Of a stretch of 64,000 nt of DNA, positions 29,601 through 37,901 are shown one piece after another. The notes under the pieces are model-generated. The model did not search any database, was not told where the DNA came from, and saw only the letters and a list, made by a program, of their open reading frames with translations. How positions within the stretch are numbered: position 1 is the first letter of the stretch; every line of letters begins with the position of its first letter. This stretch comes from Shewanella chilikensis (GTDB taxonomy: Bacteria > Pseudomonadota > Gammaproteobacteria > Enterobacterales > Shewanellaceae), in contig NZ_NIJM01000017.1 in the NCBI RefSeq assembly GCF_002836945.1, forward strand, positions 23,639-87,638. Direction: 5' to 3'. The translations under genes were made by a program, and so were the position numbers.

Positions 29601-30199
29601 GTAACCGGGCCTCACCTTTGGACAGCGCCGTGGAGGATATGTTCTTTGTGCTACAGGATCGTCATGTGGTGACCAAGACTTTTGGCGGCTCCGGCGCGAC
29701 TGTTCCTAGTCCCATTACCTTGACCAACCTCTATGACGTGACATCGGCGGCTCCGAGCAGCGACAGTGAGAATATTGAATTTGGTACCAAGCTGGGTTGG
29801 TTCCGTAATTTCTCCATTGCCGGGGAAAAGAGCCTGTCGCCTTCGGCCATTATTAAGGGTGACGTTTATTTCACCTCCTTTGTACCCGCGCAAACAACAC
29901 CGGAAACTGCAGACAGTTGTCTTATCTCCTCGACTGGGCGTTTATACCGCTATGATCTGCATAAAGGTGGGCGTTACAACTATGAGTTTTTGGAAGTGTG
30001 TGAAGATTGTATTCCTCAGCCGCCCAAAATTATTACCCCGCCCAAAGATCCTGATGATCCGGATAATCCGGACAATCCAGATGCTGCCTTGATTATTGGT
30101 CGCGGTGAGTGTGATGAAACCGGTGAAAACTGTTCAGGTACAGTGGCATTGGAGACGGGTCTGACTACCAACAAGATTTATTACCATGTAAATGAGTAG
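26645..30199 (+). CDS. pilY1: Type IV pilus tip adhesin/biogenesis factor PilY1
   Basis: A secreted 1184-residue protein. Signal peptide ends near VSADD. A von Willebrand A-like N-terminal part has the MIDAS motif DNSAS and YITDGVPT. The C-terminal half is a modified beta-propeller with the Ca2+-binding loop DSNSDGATDRL and blade signatures GTNHGMLHAF and FGGGYNLGYD. Near the end is a low-complexity DPDDPDNPDNPD stretch. PilY1 controls pilus extension and retraction and surface adhesion. Codon and base use is less GC-rich around 27.1-27.8 kb than in the C-terminal half, suggesting faster evolution of the N-terminal region. Confidence 0.92.
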   Translation: MKLKKCLCGLLFVLVGSSGQVSADDTDLYLIPPPNQGRAKVLIIFDNSASMDTIETGVPGGYDPDEEYLPVGSSHSYDERLIYFTVGSGMDESALPVPDSPSESRRFNQLLNGCAVAQEALDTYGRFTGYIREFVFSGNGAGTWQPIKENSGAERNNPIDCWEDIAGGKASNNDVYPDGYPQNSVGNNKNYQPYGGTDAAALENAEKLGFNQGELVTLYTDNYLRWYTRYKNDLLDDVQDLSRLDIAKTAISGVISSMPSVDFGLAVFNMNYDVEGQRDGGRIIAGIRNRTASQKDVLLNTIENLPAETNTPLCETLFEAYQYFSGGPITFGHSDFKYDGNGIHYTPNRPPYDINVEDNGSYLSPMSVCSDIAYIIYITDGVPTLDASANDKITSLVNEANDEGNYFPYTFIGNNGEEISYLPALASYMAHNDILPDTEKFQRVVTHTIGFALEEGSAAEPLLEETARRGNGHYYTANSVADLQQAFSNVLDSITDEGQRFSAPGVAFSNADPTRTLDSAYYALFRPSQGPRWVGNLKKLKVNPSGVLIDANGEAAISKTGGISDSACSLWSSCSPDPDGNDVQEGGAARTIVPDSRTIYSNIKVGGDLAILSKNQASSYAGGDIDLLAHMNMSVAAGTESAELEKAFEWIKGKNVDIDENDEFTSDDYNGVRGDIMGDPMHSQPLAIDFSSGDSTNVRIFVGTNHGMLHAFKDTGSSVEESWAFMPYEFLSNVQELRDNSYANGHSVYGIDGSPVSYLERNESGVITKAWLFFGMRRGGSAYYGFDVTAPDSPILMWRIDSSSAGFANLGQTWSTPVVTKVPGSDNPVVIFGGGYNLGYDANTGSNSDGRNVYLVDAETGKLQHSFGVDGNTALTGIEHSIAGSIATLDSNSDGATDRLYAADLGGNVWRMDMPSENTASWSGFKFASLGGALASSDRRFFYEPVVAQTVFTNVTQVTVTDADGNTSTTTAYQNVPYDAVTLGSGNRASPLDSAVEDMFFVLQDRHVVTKTFGGSGATVPSPITLTNLYDVTSAAPSSDSENIEFGTKLGWFRNFSIAGEKSLSPSAIIKGDVYFTSFVPAQTTPETADSCLISSTGRLYRYDLHKGGRYNYEFLEVCEDCIPQPPKIITPPKDPDDPDNPDNPDAALIIGRGECDETGENCSGTVALETGLTTNKIYYHVNE

Positions 30200-30207
30200 G
30201 ATAAGAG

Positions 30208-30603
30208 ATGAAAAGACCAGCGGGTTTTACCCTGATAGAAGTCATGATCACTGTGGTCATTATCGGCATACTGGCGTCTATCGCTTATCCATCTTATGTG
30301 CAGTACATTGCCAAGAGTACTCGCTCCGAGGCTCATGCGGCCTTGATGCGACTGGCCAATCTGCAGGAGCAATACTATTTGGATAATCGCACTTATGCCA
30401 CGGATATGACCAAACTGGGGCTCAATGCCAGTCCCTTTATTACTGAGAGTGGTCATTACAGTATCGCGTCAACCGGCACAGCGGATTTCACCCTGACCGC
30501 AACGGCACAAGGAGCGCAGGCCAGCCGCGACAGTAAGTGTAAAACGCTGACCTTGACCGATGCCGGGATTAAAAGTGGTGCTTCAACGGAGTGTTGGAAA
30601 TGA
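30208..30603 (+). CDS. pilE: Type IV minor pilin PilE
   Basis: A 131-residue pilin with leader MKRPAG and mature start FTLIEVMITVVIIGILASIAYPSY (Glu+5 present). The C-terminal pair of cysteines (SKCKTL, STECWK) can close the D-region loop. PilE-type minor pilins sit at the end of this operon in Pseudomonas and Shewanella. Its stop overlaps the next gene's ATG. Confidence 0.9.
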   Translation: MKRPAGFTLIEVMITVVIIGILASIAYPSYVQYIAKSTRSEAHAALMRLANLQEQYYLDNRTYATDMTKLGLNASPFITESGHYSIASTGTADFTLTATAQGAQASRDSKCKTLTLTDAGIKSGASTECWK

Positions 30604-30899
30604 TTAGATCAATTAAATATGGTTTGCTCCTGCTGCTGCCCGGTATGCTATTTACAGCCCAAGCCGCCGATCGGCAGGATGTTAAGTGTCACTTGATTAC
30701 CAGTAAGGGAGAGCAAATCGCCTTTTATCGCTGGGACTTGGACAAGCAGCAGCTATTTATGGCACGTTTGAGCGGTAAGTCGTTAAAGGATGCCCGCGGT
30801 AAGCGTTACTTTATCAGGGAAGCCAGAGAGTGTGTGTTGCTCAAGGAAGCATTCAGCTCTGAGAAGGCCCGTAAGTTGGATGAGATGACTCTAAGATAA
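30600..30899 (+). CDS. TapY2-like type IV pilus-associated protein
   Basis: A 99-residue exported protein: signal peptide ending TAQAAD, then a small basic domain with two cysteines (VKCHLI, RECVLL). It overlaps pilE by the ATGA arrangement and ends the minor-pilin operon. Position and size match the TapY2 family I know from Aeromonas and Shewanella pilus operons; the match is from memory and its role is not established. The start ATG lies eight bases after GGAG. Confidence 0.65.
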   Translation: MIRSIKYGLLLLLPGMLFTAQAADRQDVKCHLITSKGEQIAFYRWDLDKQQLFMARLSGKSLKDARGKRYFIREARECVLLKEAFSSEKARKLDEMTLR

Positions 30900-30934
30900 C
30901 TTTCCCTAAGTCATGACACTTGAGCTTGTTCGGG

Positions 30935-31342
30935 TTAACAGCAATAGGCTCGTAATAGATCCTTCCAGGTCACTATACCGACAATTTCGCCGTCTTCCAG
31001 TACCGGCAGTGAACCTATATCTTTCTCCAATAAGAGCCTGGAAGCCTGCGCCAGGCCTACGTGGGGCGCAACGGTTACAGGGTTACGGCTCATTACTTGG
31101 TGTGCCCGCTTATTGAGGGTTTCCAGATCTCTGCTGCTGGCGGTATCGCTGCCAAGGTTGGGGCTTAAGGCTCGCAGCAGATCGCGCTCGGACAGGACGC
31201 CTTCCAGCTTGCCTTCATCATTCACTACCAGTAAGTGATGAAAGCCTGCATGATGAAATATCTCTTTGGCCACACTCAGGCGATCGTCCATTTCCACTGT
31301 GACAACCCGGGTGATCATGATATCGGCGATGCAGAGCTGCAT
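30935..31342 (-). CDS. CBS-domain protein
   Basis: A 135-residue protein made of two CBS motifs (about 8-60 and 80-133): MITRVVTVEMDDRLSVAKEI...GVLSERDLLRAL and VMSRNPVTVAPHVGLAQA...VGIVTWKDLLRA. CBS pairs bind adenosine nucleotides and act as regulatory modules; no catalytic domain is attached. Strong ribosome-binding site GGAGG. It is the last of three minus-strand genes after the LpxH-like and OlsF-like genes. Confidence 0.88.
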   Translation of the reverse strand: MQLCIADIMITRVVTVEMDDRLSVAKEIFHHAGFHHLLVVNDEGKLEGVLSERDLLRALSPNLGSDTASSRDLETLNKRAHQVMSRNPVTVAPHVGLAQASRLLLEKDIGSLPVLEDGEIVGIVTWKDLLRAYCC

Positions 31343-31393
31343 AGGGATCCTCCATAACCTTTTCTTTGTTATATCAGAGCCCTGTCAATAATG

Positions 31394-33142
31394 CTAACTC
31401 AGAGCATTTTCATCTTGCTGATTGAGCTCCTGCAGATGGCAATCGATATAGCGGCTGCGTTTTTTGAACTTGAGTTTGTCCAAGTCTACCAGCACCAAGC
31501 CATCGATACAGTCGGCAAAGTCGGCATCCACTCCAAAGGCGAGGAAGCGCACCCCATCAGGCTGACAAAGTTCGCCGTATTGCTTGTAGAGAGTAGGCAC
31601 TGCGGCTCCCATACTGGCAAGGGTCTGCTTGAGCTGTTTAAACGCGTCTTGATAATCTGAATCGATATAGAGTTTGTCCAGCTCAGTCTGGCGCTCAGGT
31701 GACAGACCAAAAGGCGCGAAAGACTGTGCCAGTTGTGTTTTACAGGGAAACTGCTGCAGGTAGAAGTGTACTAACATCTCCTTGGCTGGTGCCGGCAGTT
31801 GGTTGCTTATGGTCACCGGCCCGAACAGATAGCGGTAGCCGGGATGACGAGCCAGAAAGGCACCTATGCCGTACCAGAGGTAATCGAGACTGCGCTTTCC
31901 CCAATATTTAGGCTGTACAAAGCTGCGGCCGAGTTCCAGGCCCTTGGCGAAATAGGGCGCAAATTCTGTTTGATAGTGAAACAGTGACTCACTGTAGAGG
32001 CTTTCTCCGGCGCTGTGCAAGTTCGCAACTTCGGCAAAGCGGTAGGCGCCGACTATTTCCAGCTCCTTGGGATCCCATAGCACCAGGTGCAGATAACTGG
32101 AGTCGTACTTGTCTATGTCTCTGCGTTTTCCCGTACCTTCACCCACGGCGCGAAAAGCCAGTTCCCGCAACCGACCTATTTCCCGCATCACAGGGCTGCA
32201 GCCCTGATGGCGGTAGAGGAAAATCTGCTTGTCATCCTGAGTTTGGCCAAGCTGCTCGCACAGCAATAAAGCCTGTTGCAATTCACGACGTTTTTCCGGA
32301 TGGGCGATGGCGCTTTGGGTGTTGAACAGTGGGCTGCGGTTCTTGCCGATGCGATAGAGGTGGTTCTTCAGCAGACTGACCCGGGTTTTGAGCGGGAAGT
32401 CACTGCCGCTGACCGCTTCGGCCGGGATAAGCTCGCCGATACGCACCGGCAAAGTGTTACTGGCTTGTTTAAACATCTCCTTGACCAATAGCAGAGTAGC
32501 CAAAGGTTTATATAACATGGAAGCGCCGTAAAAGGTGGCCGAGTTCTTGGCATCGACATACATGGGCAGCAGCGGCGCATTGCAGCTGATAGCCATCTTC
32601 AGGAAGCCGGTCTGCCACTGTGTATCGCGAATGCCGTTTGGTCTGAGCCGGGAAACCTCACCCGATGGAAAAATGAGCAAGGCGCCTTCACTGCGCAAAT
32701 GTTGATGGATCTTCTCCAGGTGTTGTCTGGGGGTTCCGCCAGTCATATTGCGAACCGGCAGCAGGATGTTGTGCAGTGGCGTCAGTGTCATCAGCAGCTC
32801 GTTGGCAACCACTTTAATGTCAGGCCTGACTTCGCTGATAAGTTTTATCAGCACCAGAGCATCCAGCGAACCTATCGGATGATTGGCGAAGATAACGACC
32901 CGGCCCTGATGGGGAATGTTTTCCACCTCACTGTCCGGCACCGTATAGCTGACGGCAAAGCTTTCCAGCACTTGTTCAACAAAATCCACGCCCTTGAGAA
33001 AACTGAATTGGCCAGCGATATCATTGCACTCCCGCTCATTGAGCAGATAACGCAGTAAGGCCTTGGTTGGCTTGGCGAGCCAAGGCTTGCTGTTGATATT
33101 GGGCAGATTGGATTCCACGACTTTATCGACGGTAAACATCAT
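31394..33142 (-). CDS. OlsF-like bifunctional acyltransferase
   Basis: A 582-residue protein with two acyltransferase parts. Residues about 65-270 form a PlsC/LPLAT domain with the HX4D motif NHPIGSLDAL and FPSGEVSRLR. Residues about 310-480 resemble the GNAT-like N-acyltransferase of OlsB and the putative hemolysin family (VGAYRFAEV, ELGRSFVQPKYWG, LFGPVTISNQ). This two-domain layout is that of OlsF, which makes ornithine lipids, with the C-terminal domain acylating ornithine and the N-terminal domain adding the second chain. I infer membrane aminolipid synthesis; a plain phospholipid acyltransferase is the alternative. Fifteen bases separate it from the upstream phosphoesterase gene. Confidence 0.72.
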   Translation of the reverse strand: MMFTVDKVVESNLPNINSKPWLAKPTKALLRYLLNERECNDIAGQFSFLKGVDFVEQVLESFAVSYTVPDSEVENIPHQGRVVIFANHPIGSLDALVLIKLISEVRPDIKVVANELLMTLTPLHNILLPVRNMTGGTPRQHLEKIHQHLRSEGALLIFPSGEVSRLRPNGIRDTQWQTGFLKMAISCNAPLLPMYVDAKNSATFYGASMLYKPLATLLLVKEMFKQASNTLPVRIGELIPAEAVSGSDFPLKTRVSLLKNHLYRIGKNRSPLFNTQSAIAHPEKRRELQQALLLCEQLGQTQDDKQIFLYRHQGCSPVMREIGRLRELAFRAVGEGTGKRRDIDKYDSSYLHLVLWDPKELEIVGAYRFAEVANLHSAGESLYSESLFHYQTEFAPYFAKGLELGRSFVQPKYWGKRSLDYLWYGIGAFLARHPGYRYLFGPVTISNQLPAPAKEMLVHFYLQQFPCKTQLAQSFAPFGLSPERQTELDKLYIDSDYQDAFKQLKQTLASMGAAVPTLYKQYGELCQPDGVRFLAFGVDADFADCIDGLVLVDLDKLKFKKRSRYIDCHLQELNQQDENALS

Positions 33143-33157
33143 AATGGGGTACCTGAT

Positions 33158-34024
33158 TTAAGCAGCTTGTTGTTCTTGTCCCTGCCAGGCGAAGCGTTTC
33201 AGTACTTCGGTCCGGCCCAGTTGTTCATTCCAGCGCTCGAGTTGCAGTTCGCCCTCAAGGGTTTCAGTCAATAGGGTGCAGTTCTCTACCCAGTCACCAT
33301 CATTGGCATAGATAAAGCCGCTCATTTCCGTGAGCTCAGGCTGGTGAATATGACCACAGATGATGCCGTCCACCTTCTGTTTGCGACCATAGCGCACTAC
33401 GGCTTCGCGAAAACTGTTGATGGCTTGTTGAGCCTTGCCGACTCTTTGCTTGATAAAGCCGGCCAAAGACCAATAGGGATAACCGAGACGGCGGCGAACC
33501 TTGTGCAGATGGCGGTTAAGAAACATCAAGACATCGTAGAGGTGATCGCCGAGACGGGCGGTGATACGGCCGATACAGACTTCGGAGTCAAACTGATCGC
33601 CATGCAGCATTAGCAGGGTTTTGCCGCTCAGGGTTTGATGTCGGTACTCTTTGCTGATAATGACATCGGCGAGTTGCAGCTGGTGGTAGTCCTTAAACAG
33701 CTCGTCATGGTTGCCGGGCAGATACACAAGTTTGATGCCGCTCTGCGTCATCTGCAGCAGTTTTTGCAGCAGTTGGTTGTGACTCTCGGGCCAGAATACC
33801 CGGCGTTTGAGGGCCCAGATGTCGACTATGTCCCCCACCAAATACAGCACCTTGGGTTGAACGCTGTTTAGGAAATGCAACAGGTATTCGGCCTTGCAGT
33901 CAATGCTGCCCAGGTGAATATCCGAGAGCCAGAGGGCGTTGAGCTTGGTGACAGACTCGGCTGCGCGGCGGGAGTATGGGTGAAATGTCGATGGTTTGTT
34001 GACCAATGACTTGCTGCCTTTCAT
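33158..34024 (-). CDS. LpxH-like UDP-2,3-diacylglucosamine diphosphatase family phosphoesterase
   Basis: A 288-residue metallophosphoesterase. The five metal-binding motifs are present: SDIHLGS, VGDIVDIW, PGNHDELF, MLHGDQFD and CGHIHQPE. The DIHLG and GDIVD pattern with the WPESHNQLLQKLL insert resembles LpxH2-type enzymes acting on lipid A precursors or related lipids rather than classical LpxH. Its tight linkage to the OlsF-like gene suggests a shared role in envelope lipids. Start ATG follows AGGAGCCGCG. Confidence 0.78.
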   Translation of the reverse strand: MKGSKSLVNKPSTFHPYSRRAAESVTKLNALWLSDIHLGSIDCKAEYLLHFLNSVQPKVLYLVGDIVDIWALKRRVFWPESHNQLLQKLLQMTQSGIKLVYLPGNHDELFKDYHQLQLADVIISKEYRHQTLSGKTLLMLHGDQFDSEVCIGRITARLGDHLYDVLMFLNRHLHKVRRRLGYPYWSLAGFIKQRVGKAQQAINSFREAVVRYGRKQKVDGIICGHIHQPELTEMSGFIYANDGDWVENCTLLTETLEGELQLERWNEQLGRTEVLKRFAWQGQEQQAA

Positions 34025-34113
34025 CGCGGCTCCTGGATAAAACCAGTGAAACGGGTTTGACTGTGAAAGACTCTAAGTCAGCTATTTGACCTTGAAGTGA
34101 CGTCTTGATGACC

Positions 34114-37100
34114 TTATTGTGACGCCCTGGAACTTGCCTCGATATCATAGGGCAATATGATGCGAAACTCGCTGCCATGCCCCGGCGCACTGATCAGACG
34201 GATCTCGCCGCCAAGCACTTGAGTCACCAGGTTATAAACTATGTTCATTCCCAGACCACTGCCGCCTTGACCACGTTTGGTGGTAAAAAAGGGAACAAAA
34301 ATATTCTGTTGTACCTCGGTATTCATGCCGCAGCCATCGTCACGATAGACAAGCTCTATACCACAATCGCTACGGTTGACATCAAGCGACATCTGTCCCT
34401 CGCTTCCTTCTGGAAAGGCGTGTACCAGCGAATTGGTAAACAGGTTGCTGATAATTTGGTAAAAGACGCCCGGAGTGGAGTTGAGGGTGATGTCGGCTGG
34501 GCATTGATAGCTGTACTTGTGAGGCGAGCGGTGCAGCATGGGGTTGAGCGACAGGAAAATCTCATCCAGATAGTGCCCCAGGTTAAATTCCCGCAGTTCT
34601 TCATGGGACTGATCGACGGAGAGTTGTTTGAAGCTGCGGATCAGCTTGGCGGCGCGCTCCAGGTTGGTCAGCATCAGACGGCTGCAGTCGACCACTTCAT
34701 TCTGGTACTGTTCGAAATCCTGCTGATCGACATCCTCGGCGTAAAAGCGTTTGTTGAAGGCTTTAACATTCTCCGCCAGATGCGAAGCCGCGGTGACACA
34801 GATACCTATGGGAGTGTTGACTTCATGGGTGATGCTGGCAACCAGACCACCCAGAGTGGCCATTTTCTCCTTATCCAGCAGTTCAGACTGCGCCAGTTGT
34901 AACGCTTCCAGGGTGTGGTTCAGTTCATCATTGCTCTGTTGCAGCGCTTCAGTGCGCTGTTTAACCCTCAGCTCCAACTCCTGATTGAAGCGGCGCAGTG
35001 CCGATTCGGTTTCTTTCAGTTTCTGAATATCCTTGATGGTTCCTGTAATCCTTAAAGGGCGCCCCTTTTGATCCCTGGTCATGACCCGGCCACGATTGAG
35101 TACCCAAAGCCAGCGCTCATCACGGGTTTTGCCGCGATAGCTGAGTTCAAATTCTTGCCGGCCTTTATGAAGGCAGGCATCAATCTCGGGCCAGATGAGC
35201 GGCAAGTCCTCTGGATGGACACAGCGCTCCAACGTATCTTTCAGGTGGGTTTCGGGCTCGGGATACCAGAGAAATGCGTTATTGCGATTGGCCTCCTGTG
35301 CCTGCAAATCCCAATCCCAAAACTCATCGCCACTGCCGATAAGTGCCAGTTGCAGCTTTTGCTCGCTGCTCGCCACCTGTTGCAGCAGTTTTCGTTGCTC
35401 AATAAACTTCTGCCACCTGTTATAGGCAAAGCCAAATATCAGGCTCAGCAACAATAAGCTGTAAATAGTATAAGCCCAGGGGCTTTGCCAGGGCCTGGGG
35501 GTTATGCTCAGCTGCAGGCTCTGCGCCGGGCTGGTATTGCCGTCAATATCCACGGCTCTGACCATAAAGCGATAGTCACCGGGTTTGAGCGCCGGAAAGA
35601 AGGCGGTTCTGGCCCCCCGGGTATTGAGCCACTCCTGCTGCATGCCTTCGAGTTTGTATTGATACTCAAGATGCCTGGCGTGATGCAGGTTCGGACTGTG
35701 GAATTTGAGACTCAGCGGCAAGGCATCAACCCCCAGAACCAGTTTCTGTCGGCTCCAGGTCTTTGGTGCGTGCTCTTGTGTCTGCCCCAGCGCCTGCAGT
35801 TCATCTATGATCGGCTGCTCAGGTGGTTTCCTTGCGGTTATAGCGGGGGGCTGAATATGGTTGAGGCCTTTTACACCGCCGAGAAACAAGCTACCGTCCC
35901 GATCGAGAAACCCGGCACCAAAGTTGAACTCGTTGGCTTGCAAGCCATCTTCATAAGCAAAATTCCGGCTTGTGCCTGTTGCGGGATCCAGCCATGACAG
36001 GCCGCTGGCGCTGCCAATCCAGAGTTTGTTGTCGGCATCATGTTGCATCAGGTAGGCAACATCGCCTATCAGGCCATGTTGGCGGTCAAACATTTGATAC
36101 TGCCCGCTATCCGGGCTGAATGAGAATACGCCGTCGCTGGATGCTACCCATAACTGTCCATCCGGATGTTGGTAGATGGAAAACAGATGCTTGCTGGGTA
36201 GAGGGACTTCAGTATCCGTGGACCAATGAGATACACTGCCATCCGGCTTGAGCCTGAATAGGCCTTCACCGTAACTGGTGATCCAGATATTGCCGCCGTT
36301 ATCCTCCAGTATCGAGGTGGTTTCTGTTTTTGGCAGCGGCGTGGCATCCGGCGCGGCAAAGCCTTTTACGATACCAAGATAACGGCTGACTCCGGCTTCT
36401 TTGGTGGCTATCCAGGCGATGCCACTTTGATCAAAGGTTAAACTGTAGAGGGTGTTGGCCGGTAGTGAGCCCGGTTCATTGGCCTGATGGCGATAGTGCA
36501 GATAGCTGTCGCGCTCGGCATTGAAGATCAGTAAGCCTTCGCCCCGGGTGCCAATCCACAGCCGGCCCTGACTGTCTTCTTTGATAAAACCGATAAAGGC
36601 CTTATCCAGCAGTTGGCTTGCCAGCGGCGAGGGTTTGAAGCCTTGAATTTTGCCCGAGTCAGACTCCAGTGCCTGATAAAGGCCGCTGGCGGTGCCGACC
36701 CAGAGTTGCCCCAGATGATCGCGAAAAATCGCTCTGACATCGCCATTACCCAGGTTGTGGCTTTCGAAACTGTTGGGGAGCAGTTTTCCCATGGCTTCCT
36801 GATTGAGATCCAGCTTACCGAGACCGGCTCCCTTGGTTGCTATCCAAAGTTGGTTGCTGTCATCCAGATGCAGCGTCTGAATGGTCTTGCCATCGCTGTT
36901 TGGTTGCCAAAGAAGCTCCCGGGTTTGAGGTGTAAACCGCACTAGACCGAATTTATCCACCGCCAACCAGAGCCGTTGCTGTGGATCCAAAACCATATGT
37001 CGAATGCCGGCATCGCCAAGTTGGTTGATGGAGTAAGGTACAACTTCGGTTCCCAAAGACCAGTGCCAGAGTGCTCCTTTGCCCGCGAGCCATAAACTGC

Positions 37101-37764
37101 CGTCTTTGGCCTGTATCAGAGACTCGACTTGAGCAAGTGCTGGCAATATTGTCATCTGTTGCCATGACTTGCTGTCATCCAGCTGCCAGAGCGAGTCTCC
37201 TGCAAGATACAAGTCGCCGGAAGGCGTTGCATAAAACCTCAGTTGTGAAACGGCATTGGTCTGAAGCTGCTGGCTACCCAGGCGTTGGCGGCGTTTGGGG
37301 TCGTAGCGCCAAACCTTGGCATCATCCATCAGCAGCCAGAGCATGCCTTGCTTGTCTTCTGCCAGCTCGCGGATCCCGGTCAGCGGCAGATCGGCTTCGG
37401 CACCCAATATTTCAAAGCGACCACTGTCCGGATGATAAAGATTCAAGCCATCACTCAAGGTCAGCAACCACAGCTCATCTTGGCTTGAAAACAGCAACCT
37501 TTCAATGTGATTGCCACTGGGACCGTAGGGGGCGTCTTGCTTACTGTAGAGCCTGAAGTGTTCACCATCGAAACGGTTCAATCCGGCTTGAGTGGCTATC
37601 CAAAGATGACCGCGATCATCTGTGGCGAGGTCATTGACAGTATTCATCGACAAGCCGTCTTCGGCCTGAAATTGCTCAAGGACGGGGCGATAGCCCAATG
37701 ACGGCGTCAGGCTATCGAGACACCAAAGTGCCGTAAAAAGGAGTAGAAGCGCAGAGATTTTCAC
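34114..37764 (-). CDS. Propeller-type membrane sensor histidine kinase
   Basis: A 1216-residue kinase. A signal peptide is followed by a periplasmic region of repeated Reg_prop blades (LWIATQAGLNRFDG, LWVGTASGLY, LWIGTRGEGLLIF, LWVASSDGVFSF and others) and a Y_Y_Y domain (residues about 690-770, LEYQYKLEGMQQEWLNT). One membrane helix WAYTIYSLLLLSLIFGFAY leads to a PAS/PAC domain, a coiled coil (QELELRVKQRTEALQQSN), a phosphoacceptor helix with VASITHEVNTPIG, and a HATPase (GSGLGMNIVYNLV). Unlike the Bacteroides hybrid systems it lacks a receiver and DNA-binding domain. GTG start after GAGG. No partner regulator is adjacent. Confidence 0.88.
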   Translation of the reverse strand: MKISALLLLFTALWCLDSLTPSLGYRPVLEQFQAEDGLSMNTVNDLATDDRGHLWIATQAGLNRFDGEHFRLYSKQDAPYGPSGNHIERLLFSSQDELWLLTLSDGLNLYHPDSGRFEILGAEADLPLTGIRELAEDKQGMLWLLMDDAKVWRYDPKRRQRLGSQQLQTNAVSQLRFYATPSGDLYLAGDSLWQLDDSKSWQQMTILPALAQVESLIQAKDGSLWLAGKGALWHWSLGTEVVPYSINQLGDAGIRHMVLDPQQRLWLAVDKFGLVRFTPQTRELLWQPNSDGKTIQTLHLDDSNQLWIATKGAGLGKLDLNQEAMGKLLPNSFESHNLGNGDVRAIFRDHLGQLWVGTASGLYQALESDSGKIQGFKPSPLASQLLDKAFIGFIKEDSQGRLWIGTRGEGLLIFNAERDSYLHYRHQANEPGSLPANTLYSLTFDQSGIAWIATKEAGVSRYLGIVKGFAAPDATPLPKTETTSILEDNGGNIWITSYGEGLFRLKPDGSVSHWSTDTEVPLPSKHLFSIYQHPDGQLWVASSDGVFSFSPDSGQYQMFDRQHGLIGDVAYLMQHDADNKLWIGSASGLSWLDPATGTSRNFAYEDGLQANEFNFGAGFLDRDGSLFLGGVKGLNHIQPPAITARKPPEQPIIDELQALGQTQEHAPKTWSRQKLVLGVDALPLSLKFHSPNLHHARHLEYQYKLEGMQQEWLNTRGARTAFFPALKPGDYRFMVRAVDIDGNTSPAQSLQLSITPRPWQSPWAYTIYSLLLLSLIFGFAYNRWQKFIEQRKLLQQVASSEQKLQLALIGSGDEFWDWDLQAQEANRNNAFLWYPEPETHLKDTLERCVHPEDLPLIWPEIDACLHKGRQEFELSYRGKTRDERWLWVLNRGRVMTRDQKGRPLRITGTIKDIQKLKETESALRRFNQELELRVKQRTEALQQSNDELNHTLEALQLAQSELLDKEKMATLGGLVASITHEVNTPIGICVTAASHLAENVKAFNKRFYAEDVDQQDFEQYQNEVVDCSRLMLTNLERAAKLIRSFKQLSVDQSHEELREFNLGHYLDEIFLSLNPMLHRSPHKYSYQCPADITLNSTPGVFYQIISNLFTNSLVHAFPEGSEGQMSLDVNRSDCGIELVYRDDGCGMNTEVQQNIFVPFFTTKRGQGGSGLGMNIVYNLVTQVLGGEIRLISAPGHGSEFRIILPYDIEASSRASQ

Positions 37765-37853
37765 CGAAAAGCCTCAAAAACGAACTTTTTTCAGTGTAGA
37801 TGCTGGTGGCTCAAATGCGAATTTTGTCAGCACATTCTAGTGCTTATAAATAA

Positions 37854-37876
37854 AACGGCCACATGTAGCGGCCGTT
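37854..37876 (-). terminator. Intrinsic terminator of yjiH-type gene
   Basis: Stem AACGGCC / GGCCGTT with a nine-base loop, followed on the minus strand by a T-rich run; lies just past the stop codon. Confidence 0.72.
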
Positions 37877-37901
37877 GTCGTGAAGTCCGGTTAAATGGCT
37901 T

